Assembly: GCF_000715075.1 (NCBI RefSeq)
Contig: NC_134102.1
Location: 46,943,348 to 47,007,347, forward strand
DNA from: Nicotiana tabacum
Lineage: Eukaryota; Streptophyta; Magnoliopsida; Solanales; Solanaceae
Direction: 5' to 3'
Length of the DNA stretch: 64,000 nt
In this document: piece after piece, positions 45,301-58,373 of the stretch
How the letters are laid out: every line of letters starts with the position of its first letter
Position numbering within the stretch: position 1 is the stretch's first letter
Notes under the pieces: model-generated
Told to the model about the DNA's origin: nothing
The model's input: the letters and a program-made list of their open reading frames with translations, nothing else
Database searches by the model: none
Program-made: the position numbers and the translations under genes

Positions 45301-47425
45301 TGGTTACCATCGTCGCTTCGTGGAGGGGTTTTAATCTATTGCATCTCTATTGACTAAGTTGAATCAGAAGCGCGCTCCGTTTTGATGGTCTGACAAGTGC
45401 GAGGAGAGATTTCAAAAGATCAAGGTTGCTTTGACTACAACTCCAATTTTGGTATTACCTTCATGATCAAAGATGTATATTGTCTATTGTGATGCTTCGC
45501 AAGATGGCCAGTGTTGTGTGTTGATTCCGGATGTTAGGGTGATTGCCTATGTATCGCGCCAGTTAAAGCCCCATGAAAAGAACTACCCAGTTCATGATTT
45601 AGAGTTAGCATCTATAGTGCAGCACTCAAGATTTAGAGGCATTATTTATATGGCGTGCCTTGTGAGGTTTACACTAATCATCAAAGTCAACAACATTTTT
45701 CAAGCAGAAGGATTTGAATTTGAGGAGGCGGAGGTGGTTGGAGATGTTAAAGGGTTATTTTATCAATATCTTCTATCATCCGGGGAAGGCGAATGTGGTA
45801 GCGGATGCCTTTAGTAGAAAGGTAGAGAGAATGGGGGTTTGGTGTTTATTCCAGTTGTGGAGAAGCCTTTAGCTATGGATGTTCAAGAGTTGGCTAATAG
45901 ATTGCTGAGATTGGATATTTCTTAGCCTACCAGAGTTCTTGCTTGTAATTTTGTATTGTCATCCTTGTTGGAGCACATTAAGGCTCGCCAATATGATGAT
46001 CCACATTTGCTTGTCCTTAAGGATACGATGCAACAAGGTGGTTCTAAGGAGGTGAGTATTGGTGATGATGGTGTATTGCGACTTCAGGGTCAGATTTGTT
46101 TTCCTAATGTCGATGGCTTGAGGGAGTTGATTCTTTAGGAGGCTCATAGTTCGCGGTATTCTAGTTATCCAGGTGGTACGAAGATGTATCGTGATTTGAA
46201 GCAGCATTATTGGTGGAGAAGGATATAGAAGGACATTGTTTGGCATGTTTCATGGTGTTTGAATTGTTAATATGTCAAGTATGAGCATCAGAGACCAGAT
46301 GGTTTGCTTCAACAGATTGATATACTGGAGTGGAATTTGGAGCGCATTAATAGGTTTGCCATGGACATTGAGGAAGTTTGATGCAATTTGGGTCATTGTT
46401 GATCGGTGGACCAAGTCGGCTCATTTCATTCCGGTTATGACTTCTTATACTTCATAAAAGTTGGCTCAGATCTTCATCTGGGAGATTGTCCTCTTGCATG
46501 GTGTACCTGTCTCTATCATCTCAGACCGCGACACTCAGTTTATATATCACTTTTGGAGGGAAGCTGAGGGTAAGTTGGGAACATGTGTAGAGCTCAGTAC
46601 TGCATTTCATCTTCAAATAGGTGGGAAGTCGGAGCAGACCATTTAGATCCTTGAGGATATGTTGAGGGCCTGTGCTATTGAGTTCGGAGGTCAGTGGGAT
46701 CAGTTTCTACCTTTAGTAGAGTTTTCCCACAACAATACCTATCAGTCTAGTATCATGATGGCTCCGTATGAGGCCTTATATGGGAGGCAGTTCCGTTCAC
46801 CAATTGGTTGGTTTGATCCTAGGGAGACTAGGTTGTTAGGAATAGATTTGGTCCATGTTGCTTTGGAGAAGGTGAAGTTGATTTAGGCGAGGCTTTAGAC
46901 AGCTCAAGCTAAACATAAGAGTTATGCAAAATAGAAGGTTCGCGACTTAGCATTTATGGAAGGTGAGAAGGTTCTTCTTAGGGTTTCTCCTATGAAGGGC
47001 ATGATGTGGTTTGGGAAGAAGGGCAAGTTGAGCCCGAGGTTTATTGGTCTATTTGAGCTGGTTAAGAGAGTTGGCGAGGTTGCTTATAGACTTGTTTTGC
47101 CTCCTAGCTTTCGGGAGTTCACCCATCATGTTTCTATTCTTCAAAAGTATCATGCAGAGAAGTCCCATGTATTGGACTTCAGTACAGTGCTATTGGATGA
47201 GAATCTGGCTTATGAAAAAAAGTCGGTGGCCATTTTGGATAGATAGATTCGAAAGCTAAGATCTAAAGATATTGCATCAGTGAAGGTTCGATGGAGAGAT
47301 CAATTGGTCGAGGGGATACTTGGGAGACGGATTCAGCTATGCAGAGCAGATATCCACATCTTTTCAACAATTCAAGTATATTTCTAAACCCGTTCAAGGA
47401 CGAATATTTGTTTAAGGGGGGGGAA
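45301..47425 (+). pseudogene. Element F1 pol remnant (plus strand): RT end, RNase H, integrase, tail
   Basis: The left end starts inside the RT connection (GYHRRFVEGF, then a stop). RNase H follows at about 45470-45810 ([12 protein letters not shown], then [27 protein letters not shown]), with a small deletion after the catalytic Asp region. The integrase zinc region is near 46130-46290, and the integrase core is at 46330-46890 (WVIVDRWTKSAHFIPVM; ISDRDTQF). The C-terminal part is at 46956-47246 (KGKLSPRFIGLFELVKRVGEVAYRL). A chromodomain-like tail with stops runs to about 47390. A purine tract, AAGGGGGGGGAA, at 47414-47425 ends the internal region. Gag, protease and most of RT are missing at the (AT)n join. 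Confidence 0.8.
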
Positions 47426-48475
47426 CATAATGACCCGGTCAGTCATTTTGTGTATTTGAGCCATGTTCCCCTATTTGATGCTTCTCATATGTGTGCTTAT
47501 TGTTTTTTTGGCTTGCGAGATTGGTTAGTTTGGCTTCTGGAGGGTTTGAGAGTGATTGGAGATACTTAGTCTCATTTGAAAAGCTTAAGTTGCTTATAGT
47601 TGACCAAGGTTTGACTTTTGAGTAGACGGCCTTGTATTGGTGATTTGATAGTTCTAATAGGTTTGTATAGTGATTTTGGACTTAGGCATATATCCGGATA
47701 TGGATTTAAAGGTTCCTAGAATATTTTGGTACTATTAGCCAAAAATTGGTAATTTGAAGTTTTAGAAAGTTCATAGATTTGATCGGGAGATGACTTTGGG
47801 GTTATTAAGTCCCGATAGTGTTCCAGGACTTTGGATAGGTATATTTAGTTGATCGAAACTTATTTGTTAAGCTTGGTCGGTATCCAGAATGTTTAGGCAT
47901 GATTCAGACGTGTTTGCTAAAGTTAGGAAGGTTGGAAGTTTGGAAGTTAAGAAATGGATTATTATCGTCGATTCTTGGTTTTGATGTTAATTGTGGTATT
48001 TTGAGCTTTTGGATAGGTTTGGGTAAGGTATTATGCCTTGTTGGTATGATTGGACCGGGTCTCGGGAGGCTCAGGTGTGTTTCGATTTGGTTTTGAACCA
48101 TGGGGAATGGTTTGGCAAGTCTGGTGTATTGCACTTGTGGAACTTTGATCGCAGATGTGAAGGTGGAGGTGTGAGGGTTTGTCGCTTCTCCGAAGTTGGA
48201 TGGTCCTGTGAAGGGTCGCGGATGCGAAGGCACACCTGCGGAGTTGTAATGAGCGCCTGCGAGGATGGGAAGGTTGAGAAGTTGCGCACATGCGTATTTT
48301 AGTGTCGCACCTACGGGTCCGCAGATGCGGAAGGTTGGTCGCAGATACAAAGGCAGGCTGAGTAAGCGATTTTTCCAAATGTGAGAGGGGGATCATAGAA
48401 GCGGTGTTGCAGATGCGAAGATTTTGTCTATAGATGCGGAAGCACTGGCAGATCATTATTATTTTGACGGTTTGC
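47426..48475 (+). repeat. 3' LTR of element F1, left part
   Basis: It follows the purine tract and begins cataatgacccggtc, a mutated form of TGTAATGACCCGG. It aligns with the LTRs at 48476 and 60506. A word array (GCAGATGCGGAAG, TCGCAGATG types) lies at about 48145-48475. At 48476 element F2 is inserted, with TTTGC at 48471-48475 as its left target copy. The LTR resumes at 63464. Confidence 0.75.
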
Positions 48476-50738
48476 TGTAACGACTCGACCGATCGATTTG
48501 CGTATTTGATCCTCATTTCCCTGTTTGATGTACCTGTATGCTTATTTGTTGTTTTGGACTTGCGAGGTTTATTGTTTTGGTTTCGGGAAGGTTCGGGAGT
48601 AATTTAGAAAACTTAGTGTCATTTATGGAAGCTTAAGGTATAAGAGTTGACCGAGGTTTGAGTTTTGATAAATGACCCTTGAATGGTTTTTTAAAGGTAC
48701 CAATGGGTTTGTATGTTGATTTTGGACTTAGGCGTATGTCTAAATTTTGATTTGGATGTCCCTACGTTGATTTGATTCTATTTGGCGAAAGTTGGAAATT
48801 TAAAGATTTGGAAGGTTCATAAGTTTGACCGGGAGTTGACCTTGGTGTTATCATGTTCAGATTGTTGTTCCGGGGGTTGGAATAGGTTCGTTATGTCATT
48901 TGAAACTTGTGTGCAAAATTTGAGGAGATTCTGAGTTGGTTAGACATGGTTTGGAATGAGTTTTGAAAGTTTTAAAATGGATTAGTTCATTAAGCTTGAA
49001 TTGAGGTGCTATTTGTGGTTTTGATGTTATTTTGTATGATTTGAGACCTCGAGTAGGTCCATGTTAGGTTTTGCGATTGGTTGGTGTGTTTGGATAGGGT
49101 CCCGATGGCCTCAGGTATGTTTCAGATTGTTTGGTGTTATGTAGGTTTGTCTGTTCTTTTGTTTTCGCACCTGCGAGGTTGGGTCCGCACGTGCGAGTTC
49201 ACATATGCAAACAGTGGGGTCGCAAGTGCGGAGGAAGGCTAGGGAAAGAGGAGTCTACAGATGCGGAGGGCTGATCGCAGAAGCGAATGCACAAGTGCGC
49301 TACTTGGGCCGCATAAGCGGCTATGCAGAAGCGAAAGGGCGGTACTTATGTGTTTCCGCATCTGCGAGGTACTTTCCGCAGGTGCCGTGTCGCAGAAGTG
49401 AGATTTTTGTCCGCAAAAATGGAATCGCTGGGTAGAGTATTTTTTCGAGGGTTTAACTTATTTTATCATATTTTGAGATTGGAAGCTCGGATTGGGGCTA
49501 TTTTTGAGGCGATTTTTACCACTTGGATTGGGGTAAGTGTTCTTGACTTAGATTAGATTTTATTTCATGATTCCATCTTTGATTTTGGCCTTTGGTTGAT
49601 GAAATATAACGGAGAATATGGGTTTTTTGTAAGGGATTTTTGGAAAATGAATTATTGAGAATTGGACTCCGATTTGGAGTCGGTTGTGGATGAAACTTGT
49701 GTATTTTGATTCGTATTGGAATGGGTATTCGAAATTTGAGAATTTTGTCGGGTCTCGGGAAGCGGGCCCAGATTGAATTTCGGTTGACTTTGTGAAATTG
49801 ATTAAAAATTAAATCTTTATTGTTTGGGTTCAATTCCTATGGCTTTATTTGATGTTATTGAGTTGATTTGAGAGGAAAGGCTTTTTTGGGAGATTAGAGG
49901 CTACCGGGAGGAGGTAAGTCTCTTGGCTAACCTTGTGAAGAGGGAAACTCCTAGAAATTGACTTGTTTATTATATGTTTAATGTATTGGGGTTAGTGATC
50001 TACGTGGGGACGAGCATATATGCATTCACCGAGTTTATATCATGATCGGGGGTAGAAATTGTAAGTTTTCATGCTTTGTTTGACTATACACTCATTTGGT
50101 TTATGATTTATTTGGCTTATGTGACTATGTTTGCTCTCTTATTCATGCTAGAAATCATGCCTAGACTTAAGATAAAATTGTGAAGGTATGAGAACTTATT
50201 CTTGATATGCTAAATTGTTTAATTGCCCGTAGTCACACACAGACTTTACGAGCACATGTCTGCATGATATTAATTAAGTCCTCATTCACCTATTATCTAT
50301 ACTTATTGATAATACACATGTATTTAAATAATGGATACATGATCCGGACTGAGGATTTTGGCACGAAGGCTAAGCATGCGTCTGAGATACAGTTATGGCA
50401 CATTTGACTTGATGATCGGGCTTTGATTTATGAGGGATTCTATTATACCCCTCTTGCGCTTGGATTTGGATCCATCCCTTCGGAGTCAGGTGATAGCCCA
50501 TGTTACATTAGGCCCTACGAGCATGGTCGGTACATGGATTTTGTATTGGGTCGACGCATAGATTTTGTATCGGTTTATGTGGTACATGGATTGTATATCA
50601 GGGTACATGGATCTTGTACTGGTTGAGCATGCATTCTTATTATTGACTCATTTTGGAGTATTTATTTCACTTTAAACTTGTACTTGAAATTCTTATATGC
50701 TAATTGGGAGTCCTAACTCCATTATTTGAGAATGTCGC

Positions 50739-50770
<32 letters not shown>

Positions 50771-51085
50771 GTATTCGAGTAGTGATAGGGATATTTCTGT
50801 GCTTGAAAAGCATGCTTAGTGCCTTTTCAATTGCTGATATCTATGATTCGTGATATTCATGTTATTATTCAATATTTTAGTTCTTATTCTATTATTACAT
50901 CAGTGTGGTAAGTATTTAGAAGCATCTAGCCTCACCACTACTTATTCGATGTTAGATTTGATACTTACTAGATATCGATTGTGGTGTACTCATACAACGG
51001 TTATGCACATCTTTTGTGCAGATCCTCAGGTGGGTCCTAGCAGAGCTTCATGATTTGAGCTAGGAGACTATATGGAGACTTAGTT
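48476..51085 (+). repeat. 5' LTR of element F2, lacking its last ~380 bp
   Basis: It begins TGTAACGACTCGACCG and matches 60506-63105 in order. It ends after GGAGACTTAG, where the 3' LTR continues with GGTGAGCTACACTTC to GTCGTGACA. The join goes straight into integrase sequence. A word array (GCAGATGCGGA, GCAAGTGCGGA) lies at about 49165-49440, 689 bp from the LTR start. An ATT microsatellite is at 50738-50771. Confidence 0.8.
50738..50771. repeat. (ATT)n microsatellite
   Basis: About eleven TTA/ATT repeats in the 5' LTR of F2. The corresponding place in the 3' LTR (about 62787-62797) has about three, so the tract grew after, or shrank since, the insertion. Confidence 0.9.
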
Positions 51086-51848
51086 TGCATCACATTTTTG
51101 GAGAGCGATGCAGTGTGAGCTGGCACACAAGTTGAGTTGAGTACGACATTTCATCCTCAGACGGACGGGCAGTCCGAGCGAACCATTCAGATCTTGGAGA
51201 ATATATTGAGAGCCTGTGTCATTGATTTTGGAGGCCAATGGGATCAGTTCTTACCATTACCAGTCGAGTATTCAGATGGCCCTATAAGAGGCCTTATCTA
51301 GGAGGCGATGTCATTCTATGGTTGGTTGGTTTGAGCCTTGGGAGGCTAGGTTGTTGGGCACTGATCTAGTTTAAGATGCTTTGGAGAAGGTGAAATTTAT
51401 TCAGGAGCAGTTTCGTACATCGCAGTCAAGAAAGAAGAGTTATTCTGACAGGAAGGTTTGCGCTTTAGCTTTCATGGAGGGTGAGAGGGTCCTTCTCAGA
51501 CTTTTGTCTATGAAAGGTTTGATGAGGTTTGGGAAGAAGGGAAAGTTGAGGCCTCTGTACATTTATCTATCTGAGGTTTTGGAGAGAGTGGGTGAGGTGG
51601 CTTACAGGCTTGCTTTTCCGCCCAACTTGTCGGGAGTTTATCCTGTGTTTCATATTTCCATGCTTTAGAAGTATCATGAGGATCAGTCACATGTGTTAGA
51701 TTTTAGTTCAGTGCAGTTGGACGAAAATTTGACTTATGAGGAGGAACCAGTGGCCATTCATGATAGGCAGGTTTGGAAGTTGAGGTAAAAGGATATTGCA
51801 TCGGTGAAGTTTTAGTGGAGAAGTCAACTGATCGAGGAGGTGACTTGG
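51086..51848 (+). pseudogene. Element F2 integrase core end and C-terminal part
   Basis: It opens within the integrase core (SHFWRAM, then [15 protein letters not shown] with the third catalytic residue Glu). It continues with [11 protein letters not shown] and, from 51381, EKVKFIQEQFRTSQSRKKSYSDRK, then KGKLRPLYIYLSEVLERVGEVAYRLAFPPNLSG. The chromodomain-like tail begins at about 51740 and is cut at 51848 by the nested element, then resumes at 60403. A one-base deletion near 51122 and a deletion around 51265 break the frame. Confidence 0.8.
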
Positions 51849-53872
51849 TGTCACGCCCCGAACCTGGAGGGACGAGACTGGCACCCGGTGCCTCACCTAA
51901 CTTTACGTACCAACTTGCGACTAAGGAACTCTGATCATGTGATGTCATACTTTGGCCATGGGCCACATTGCAAGACAAATGTGAATGCTAACTAAATATC
52001 AATATAAAGCTGAGTCGACAAGGCTGTCATAACTACTACAACTGGCAAACCAACAAAATATACATAGAAGGCCTACTAGCCCAACATACTGCACTAACTG
52101 ACAGGATATGTCTACAAGCCTCTACTGGTGGATATACTGTGATCAGAACAGCTTCCCGACCTACTCATAACATATATACGTTTATACACAATATGTACAT
52201 AAAGCTCTAGACCCGGCAACTCCGAAAGGCATGGAGCTTACCAATCAAGTTGAACTCGGGAAACACTTAATGAGGAGGTATACCCGTCTGTCTGTCTGAA
52301 CCTGCACGCATGAAATGCAGCGCCCCCAGGAAAAGGGACGTCAGTACGAAATAATGTATCGAGTATGTAAGGCACTATACTGAAAGCTGAACTGATAATA
52401 TAATAACTGAAAGCAACTGGAAGTCAAAGATAATATGAAGATATGCTTACCTATTGATACTGACTCAACTCTCTCAATATAGTAAGTAAAATAGTTGTCC
52501 GGCCTTATAAGACTCGGTATATATATAACTGCTATGCCGTAGTAGGCTCGCTCATAGGCGCTTGGCCATGCTAGGCTCTGTATCTCGGCCAACTAGGCTC
52601 GCTCATAGACGCTCGGCCACAGTTGGCTCGGTATATAACTTACCATCTGATCAGAGATTGCCCAATAGGGGCCTGCCCATCGATTATAGCTCGATGGTAA
52701 TGAAAATACTGTAATACTGTATATATAGATTCTCTCCTCTCATGACTGAAAAAAAAGAAAATACTCAATTGAATATGAAGTCCTGATAAGAAGAATATTG
52801 TAACTTACAAGACTAGGAAAATATACGTAATTTCCGGGATATGAATTTTTCTTTATGCCTCGTTATCAAACTCATATAATTACGAGATCATGCCAAAATA
52901 AAGAAAGGGCTTAGCCTTAACATACCTGGAGTTCGGAAAAATCCGTATAATATTCTTAGAAAAGATTGCACCGTACTCCTTTAGAACCGCAAAATTTTAC
53001 GTTGTTACGGTTCTAACAATTCTCGTTGGAATTGTTTGGTTGCAAGAATTTCATTGAAACCTTGTAGGAGAGTTTGGTTGCAAGAATTTCGTTGGAAGCT
53101 TTGTTTTGGATGGAGTTTAGCGCCTGTTAGTGTCTTGAATTGTAACTGGAATTATTTGGTTTCATGTAGGAACTTGAATTGTAGGAAGTGCTAGCGTTTT
53201 TGTTATGAAGTGTTGTAAGAAGGTTTGTTGAATTCTTTCTTAAGATTCTAGGGAATGATTTTGATCTTTGTTGTAAGAAGGCTTGCTGAGTTCTTAATTA
53301 AGATTGTAGGGAATGATTTTGATTTTCTTGAGATGTTATTCTTAACTCTAGGTGGCCCCACATAGCAAGCTTAGTGTCATTTAAGGTATGACACCTTTCC
53401 ATCTTCATAAATAGTCATTAGAGATTTTAGGAGGGCTTGCCACGTTGGGAGGGGGGGTTAAGTCTTATCCTAAGCTTGTTTTATTAAGAATTATTTTTTA
53501 CTTACTTAAAATACTACTCACTTTTTACATACCTTATACACCTTACTATCATGACCATGTAGTACCTTGTGTGGTACTAGTCCATAAATACTGGGTATTA
53601 TAGCTCGGGCCGTATTTTATCCCAAAATGTCAAATTTTGACGAAATTCATTTTCTTCGATTTGCTTACCCTCTCACCTTCACGAATTTACTCATCACTTA
53701 TTTGAAATAGCATAATACTTATAATCTCATAATAATCTCATTCCCGAACTTACCTCGATTACCTTATGACAAAACTTTAACATACGAAAATACGAAATGT
53801 AACATCTCATTTCCGAGCTTATATCAATTTACTTATGGCGTACTTCCACGTACGAAAATATGGGGTGTAACA
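51849..53872 (-). repeat. 3' LTR of the LARD-like element (2024 bp)
   Basis: On the minus strand it starts TGTTACACCCCATATTTTCG and ends GGGGCGTGACA. It holds short repeats of GCTCGCTCATAGGCGCTTGG around 52540-52640, and two closely similar segments beginning TTGTAAGAAGGCTTGCTGAG-like words around 53210-53330. The other LTR differs by scattered single bases only. The minus-strand frames 51703-51978 and 52341-52592 are not genes. Confidence 0.9.
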
Positions 53873-56800
53873 TTATTCCCCCCTTTGAAACATTCGTCCT
53901 CGAATGTTGACTGATGCACTTATCATTCTTATGACCGAATAGCTCTTATGAATACTTTAATACTCTCCTTGCCATCTAGGTAATTGTCCTGTGAATAAAT
54001 CCAATGTCCAGGGTATTCCCCCCTTTAGGCCTCTTCCTCTCACCATGACTTGTAGTCGGAATCCTTCTAATTTCATAACTGTTGCTACTTTCTATCATGC
54101 ATCCTGTACGACTCTAACTTTGTATGTGCGCATATGCGACGCTTCTCTCCCCTTTCCTCAATCAGCAATGATAGAATAAAAATTGCACGACATAGAAGAA
54201 TATAAGTGAAACTGTTCCTAACTCCATAGCCTCTGGAAGATAAGTACAGACGTCTCTGTACTGATCCTCCAGCTCTTAACCAATCTCTAGGCCTCACTTA
54301 GTGAAGATATACAAAATTATGTCAAACTGTCCCTCTGGGCGTCATTAGCTTTACTACATCTAAGTAGGCTATACTATACCATAATTCTTACTTCACTTTA
54401 TTGTTACTGAGGTCTACTATAGAACTCCAAGTTACTTTCGTTACTTATCCCATATGCATAAAGCCAAGTCTTTTAACGCTTCTTCATTACTGTTCGTCTT
54501 AAGAATGATGGTCTAATCGCATCTCGTATCTTTTATCTATCCATTGTCGATTCACCTCAATGTTGATCTACAATCTTCCATTGATAACTTGAAACTTCTT
54601 ACGTAATACATTTCCATTAGGGCTTATGATGTATCGAGGAATATTTGAAGTTATTTTCCTGATCCACTTAGGGGCGATATTATACTTCTATAACCTTATT
54701 TCATAGCATCCCAATGTGATTCACCTTACGTGGGTATTTTGTTCTCGTATTATTCATGAAATCCTCTTCAAATCATTACTCAATTGAAGGCTCGAACGTC
54801 ATCCTTTATCTATCATAATTACACCCTTATTCTAGGGCAGCATTCCATTTTTTTTCTAGATATTAGACTCCTTTGAGTTCATTCAGGTTATGCTGAACTT
54901 TCTATAACTTAGAAAAACCATTAACTCTCTTGTTTTCATGGGCTTGATCTCGAGGACCTATCCATTCTCGTCACCTTCCTACTCGCCCTTTCTCATCCTT
55001 ACTCCTGTCATAAAACCTTGTCGCTTTACTATACTTTAGCTTGTAACCTCTACGTATCTATTTATACTATTCACAACCTTCCTTCAACTTGTTTGCACCA
55101 TAGATTCCCTTATGTTATTTTAGAACATCAAGCGAGACATCACATCATCTCTAACTCTTCTTTACTCTCTTGGTTAGATCTCTCGGTACCTAGAAACCAT
55201 AGGCTGGAAGATATGCCACTGACGCCGCCGCTATCATTCCTGGATATTGAATCCCCGCGCTTCTAGCCTTCTATACAAAGTATGGACTATTCTCAACCTT
55301 CTGCTTTTGAGTATCTCGTACGTTGTTCACCTTTACCTTACTTACCTTAAAGCCTCACATTACATCATTTATCTCTTTCATGACCTCCCCTCCACATAGG
55401 TATAATTCACATCCACGTCTTGAACTTCTATTATAATACATGCACCTCTTTACACAATCTCGTGAGAGCTTCATACTAACTTCTTATAAGGTTGGGACAC
55501 TTCTAACTAGCTTTATCGTAGAGCCGTTATAGAATATAGCTACTGCACTATCTCTCTTGTACCTCTGATATTAAGAGTGATTCTACAATGTTCTTAATCA
55601 TGATGTCTATAACTTTCTGGGTCCAATAAGCAGACTCCTAATTTACTTAGTTGATGTAACTCTTTAGTTTCCTCTTCCTTCTGATTAGCCTTTATGTAGG
55701 CCTAAGCTATCTTCCGCTCTACGGCTCATGGCATTTAGTTATTACTTTAGCCTTTCATGGACGCTATGGAAAACCATGATACAATCTTCTAATAATTCCA
55801 TCCTTTGTCTATGACCTAGACCCAATTCCTTCTTTTAACTTATACCGGAGTCTTCTATGGTTGATCATTCATTTCAGCTTTCTTCAAACATAAGCAATTG
55901 CTTTTCCTGGTCTTTTGCCCCTTTGTTGCGTGCATACTTAGCTTATCTGAGTTCTCACGCATGCCGAAATGTTTTTTGTGCAACTCATATGGTCTCGAAT
56001 ATTACTTTTGGTTTTACTCCCCGCTCATTAGCCATGATAGGTGTCACTTTCTTTTGTTGTGCATACAATTTTGTAGTGGGACTGTTGTTACAAAACTATT
56101 TCCTCTTTAGGTCACTGTTCTTTGGTTGAAGCCTTCTTACTTATTTCCTCAGCTAGTCTTTCATTGTAGTACTTAGGGAAGACCTTCTGACTCTTGTAAA
56201 GCTGCCAGCTTATTACATCGCATACCCGATGGAATTCTTGATGTTTGTACTCACCTATAATTATTCGTAGTTCTTACCTCCACACCCTTGTGCTTTTAGT
56301 GTTGCTTCTAAACTGATATTTTGACTGTCTTCCCAGTGGCACTCTCTTTTATTTCCATAACATTCATATGATACCTTTAACTACCCCAACTCCTATTTGA
56401 ATATTTCTTAAGTATTACAATATCATAACTGCGAGACTGAATTTCCCATGTTGGGGTTCCGTACATTTATCTTGCATTGATCTGTTGATTTGTCTTTTAT
56501 CCTCTTGTCTTGCCATAACTGGGCTCTTCCTGAATCAACTACTAACTACTCGTTGGCCCATTCTCATCTTAATATTCTACATAATATTTCTTAGGTTATT
56601 TTCTTTGCCTTAACTTACGTCTCGCACTGGCTCCTTATATTAATAACAGCTTGGGAAGGAACCCTTACTTTCTCTCCTTGATGTCGTGTTTGCACAATAT
56701 TCTGGAATCGTAGCATATCTATAGGCTTTGAATAAGTGCAATCGCATCCCTTTTTTATTTTTATCGCATTCTTAGTTTACCATTCCATAGTCACTAGAAC

Positions 56801-58373
56801 CACTTAATTCCGACTTAATGCCACATCACTCCATATCCCCTCCTTTAGGGGAGTACTAAGAGTTGGAGCTATGACGATCTACCTATAGATGTTTTACCCT
56901 TTCATCTTTGGCGTCCTTTTACATCATCGATGACCCTTACTCGCCTTGCGGTAATCCTTCTGTACCAAGGATAACAAAATTCCTTACTCACGAGGAAGGC
57001 ACCTAGTATAACTGGCATATACAGTCCCTTAAGCTTAACTTTTCTCACATTGCTTGCTTTAGGGAAGCATCTTCCTGAACGACTATTCTCTGAATTTCTC
57101 ATGAATCTTCTTCTTTTGTCCATTCTATTATCGCCGGAATGAAATCAGAAACTTTCATGATGCCGACTATTATCCAATCACTCAGTTCCTAATTCATGTT
57201 TGGTTTATCTTGTTCACCAGCCCATACTGATTCCTATTATTCTGGGGTCTAACGTTTCCTTCCGGTAGTTGCATTGGAGTCACAAACTTATATCTCGAAG
57301 TGAGGATATGACTTTATGGCCTATACTCTTTTGTTGTTTTAAGGCCTATCACCACTTATCTCTTCCTTCACTTGACTATAGATTCTGTAACACTGTCATC
57401 TTTTGATCTACCGTTGTTATCTATGTATCATATCTTACTCTTAATACTTCATTAGCCCTCTTCTTATTTTCTGCTAACATTTTTGTCTATCACTTTATTC
57501 TGAAAACTTCAACAAGATATTCTTTTGCTTTTAGCTCCCCTTTGCTCCATCCACTGGCTCTTTGGGTTGCCTAGCATTATCTGTCTATGTAGCACTCATA
57601 TCTAGTTGTACTATTTTAGAGTGCGCCATTTGGGTGTCTCATAAGAAGACCTGTTAGCACATTTGCAATATCCTTCGAAAATGTCAACTAACACAAACAA
57701 TCAATTCACTATTTTGGGTTACTCTAACCCCAACCGGATTCTGATATCCCGTCCTTTTTTTAATCTACACCTGTTAGCCCCCAATAAGGTATAACTGAGA
57801 TGGGTGTGGCCAATTATACATACCTCTGTTATTGTTGAGGGTAACTCACAATGCTTATAATTTTTTTTTTGCCGGAACTGTAATACTGATAATCTTCATT
57901 AACTGGGTGCCTCGTACCCTTCTTCACCTTGCTTCTTTTATTTACTGAAACTTGTGTCTCCCTCCTTATTCCTTTTTACCATAAGAGTGGATAGGCATTC
58001 TTGCCTTAGGGATCCTTATCAAGAAGCTCACACATCTTAGTATACACATGATTTGTTGAATGCCTCATATTTATCCATCATAAGCATGATGCAAAAATTG
58101 AGTTCCTCTGACTCAACTCTTCCACAACTATATTTCTTACCAATTGTCTTTCTAGATGTAGGTATCATCGTACTATAAGTAAGATAGAGTTTAGAAAATT
58201 GAGTTCTTACAACTGAGCTCTACCACACGATCTAGAGTAGGAAGAAAGAGTGACAGTCCTAAATGCCCCGTAACCTCCTGCTTATAAGTGTGGTGCACGA
58301 CACACCCATAAACAAGACTCTACAAGACACAGCTTGTAGACTCCCTAGAACGGAACTGCTCTGATATCACTTT
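53873..58373 (-). other. Internal region of the LARD-like element, non-coding
   Basis: A purine tract AAAGGGGGGAATAA borders the 3' LTR; it follows CATTCGAGGACGAATG, which in coding relatives ends the polyprotein region. The primer site near 58353-58372 reads TGATATCAGAGCAG on the minus strand, like the initiator tRNA-Met site. Between them, 4.5 kb of T- and C-rich (plus strand) sequence holds only short frames, none longer than about 90 codons and none with retroelement motifs. Typical gag, RT and integrase signatures that are easy to see in the neighbouring dead elements are absent here, so loss of coding came before insertion and is not late decay. Confidence 0.75.

Noticed and set aside
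53873..58373. Hidden genes in the internal region of the LARD-like element
   Set aside because: Frames on both strands are short, lack start context and motifs, and retroelement signatures visible in neighbours are absent; treated as non-coding.
58353..58373. tRNA-like sequence next to the LTR
   Set aside because: Only the short stretch complementary to the tRNA 3' end is present; it is a primer binding site and not a tRNA gene. The same holds at 1434, 23680 and 31030.
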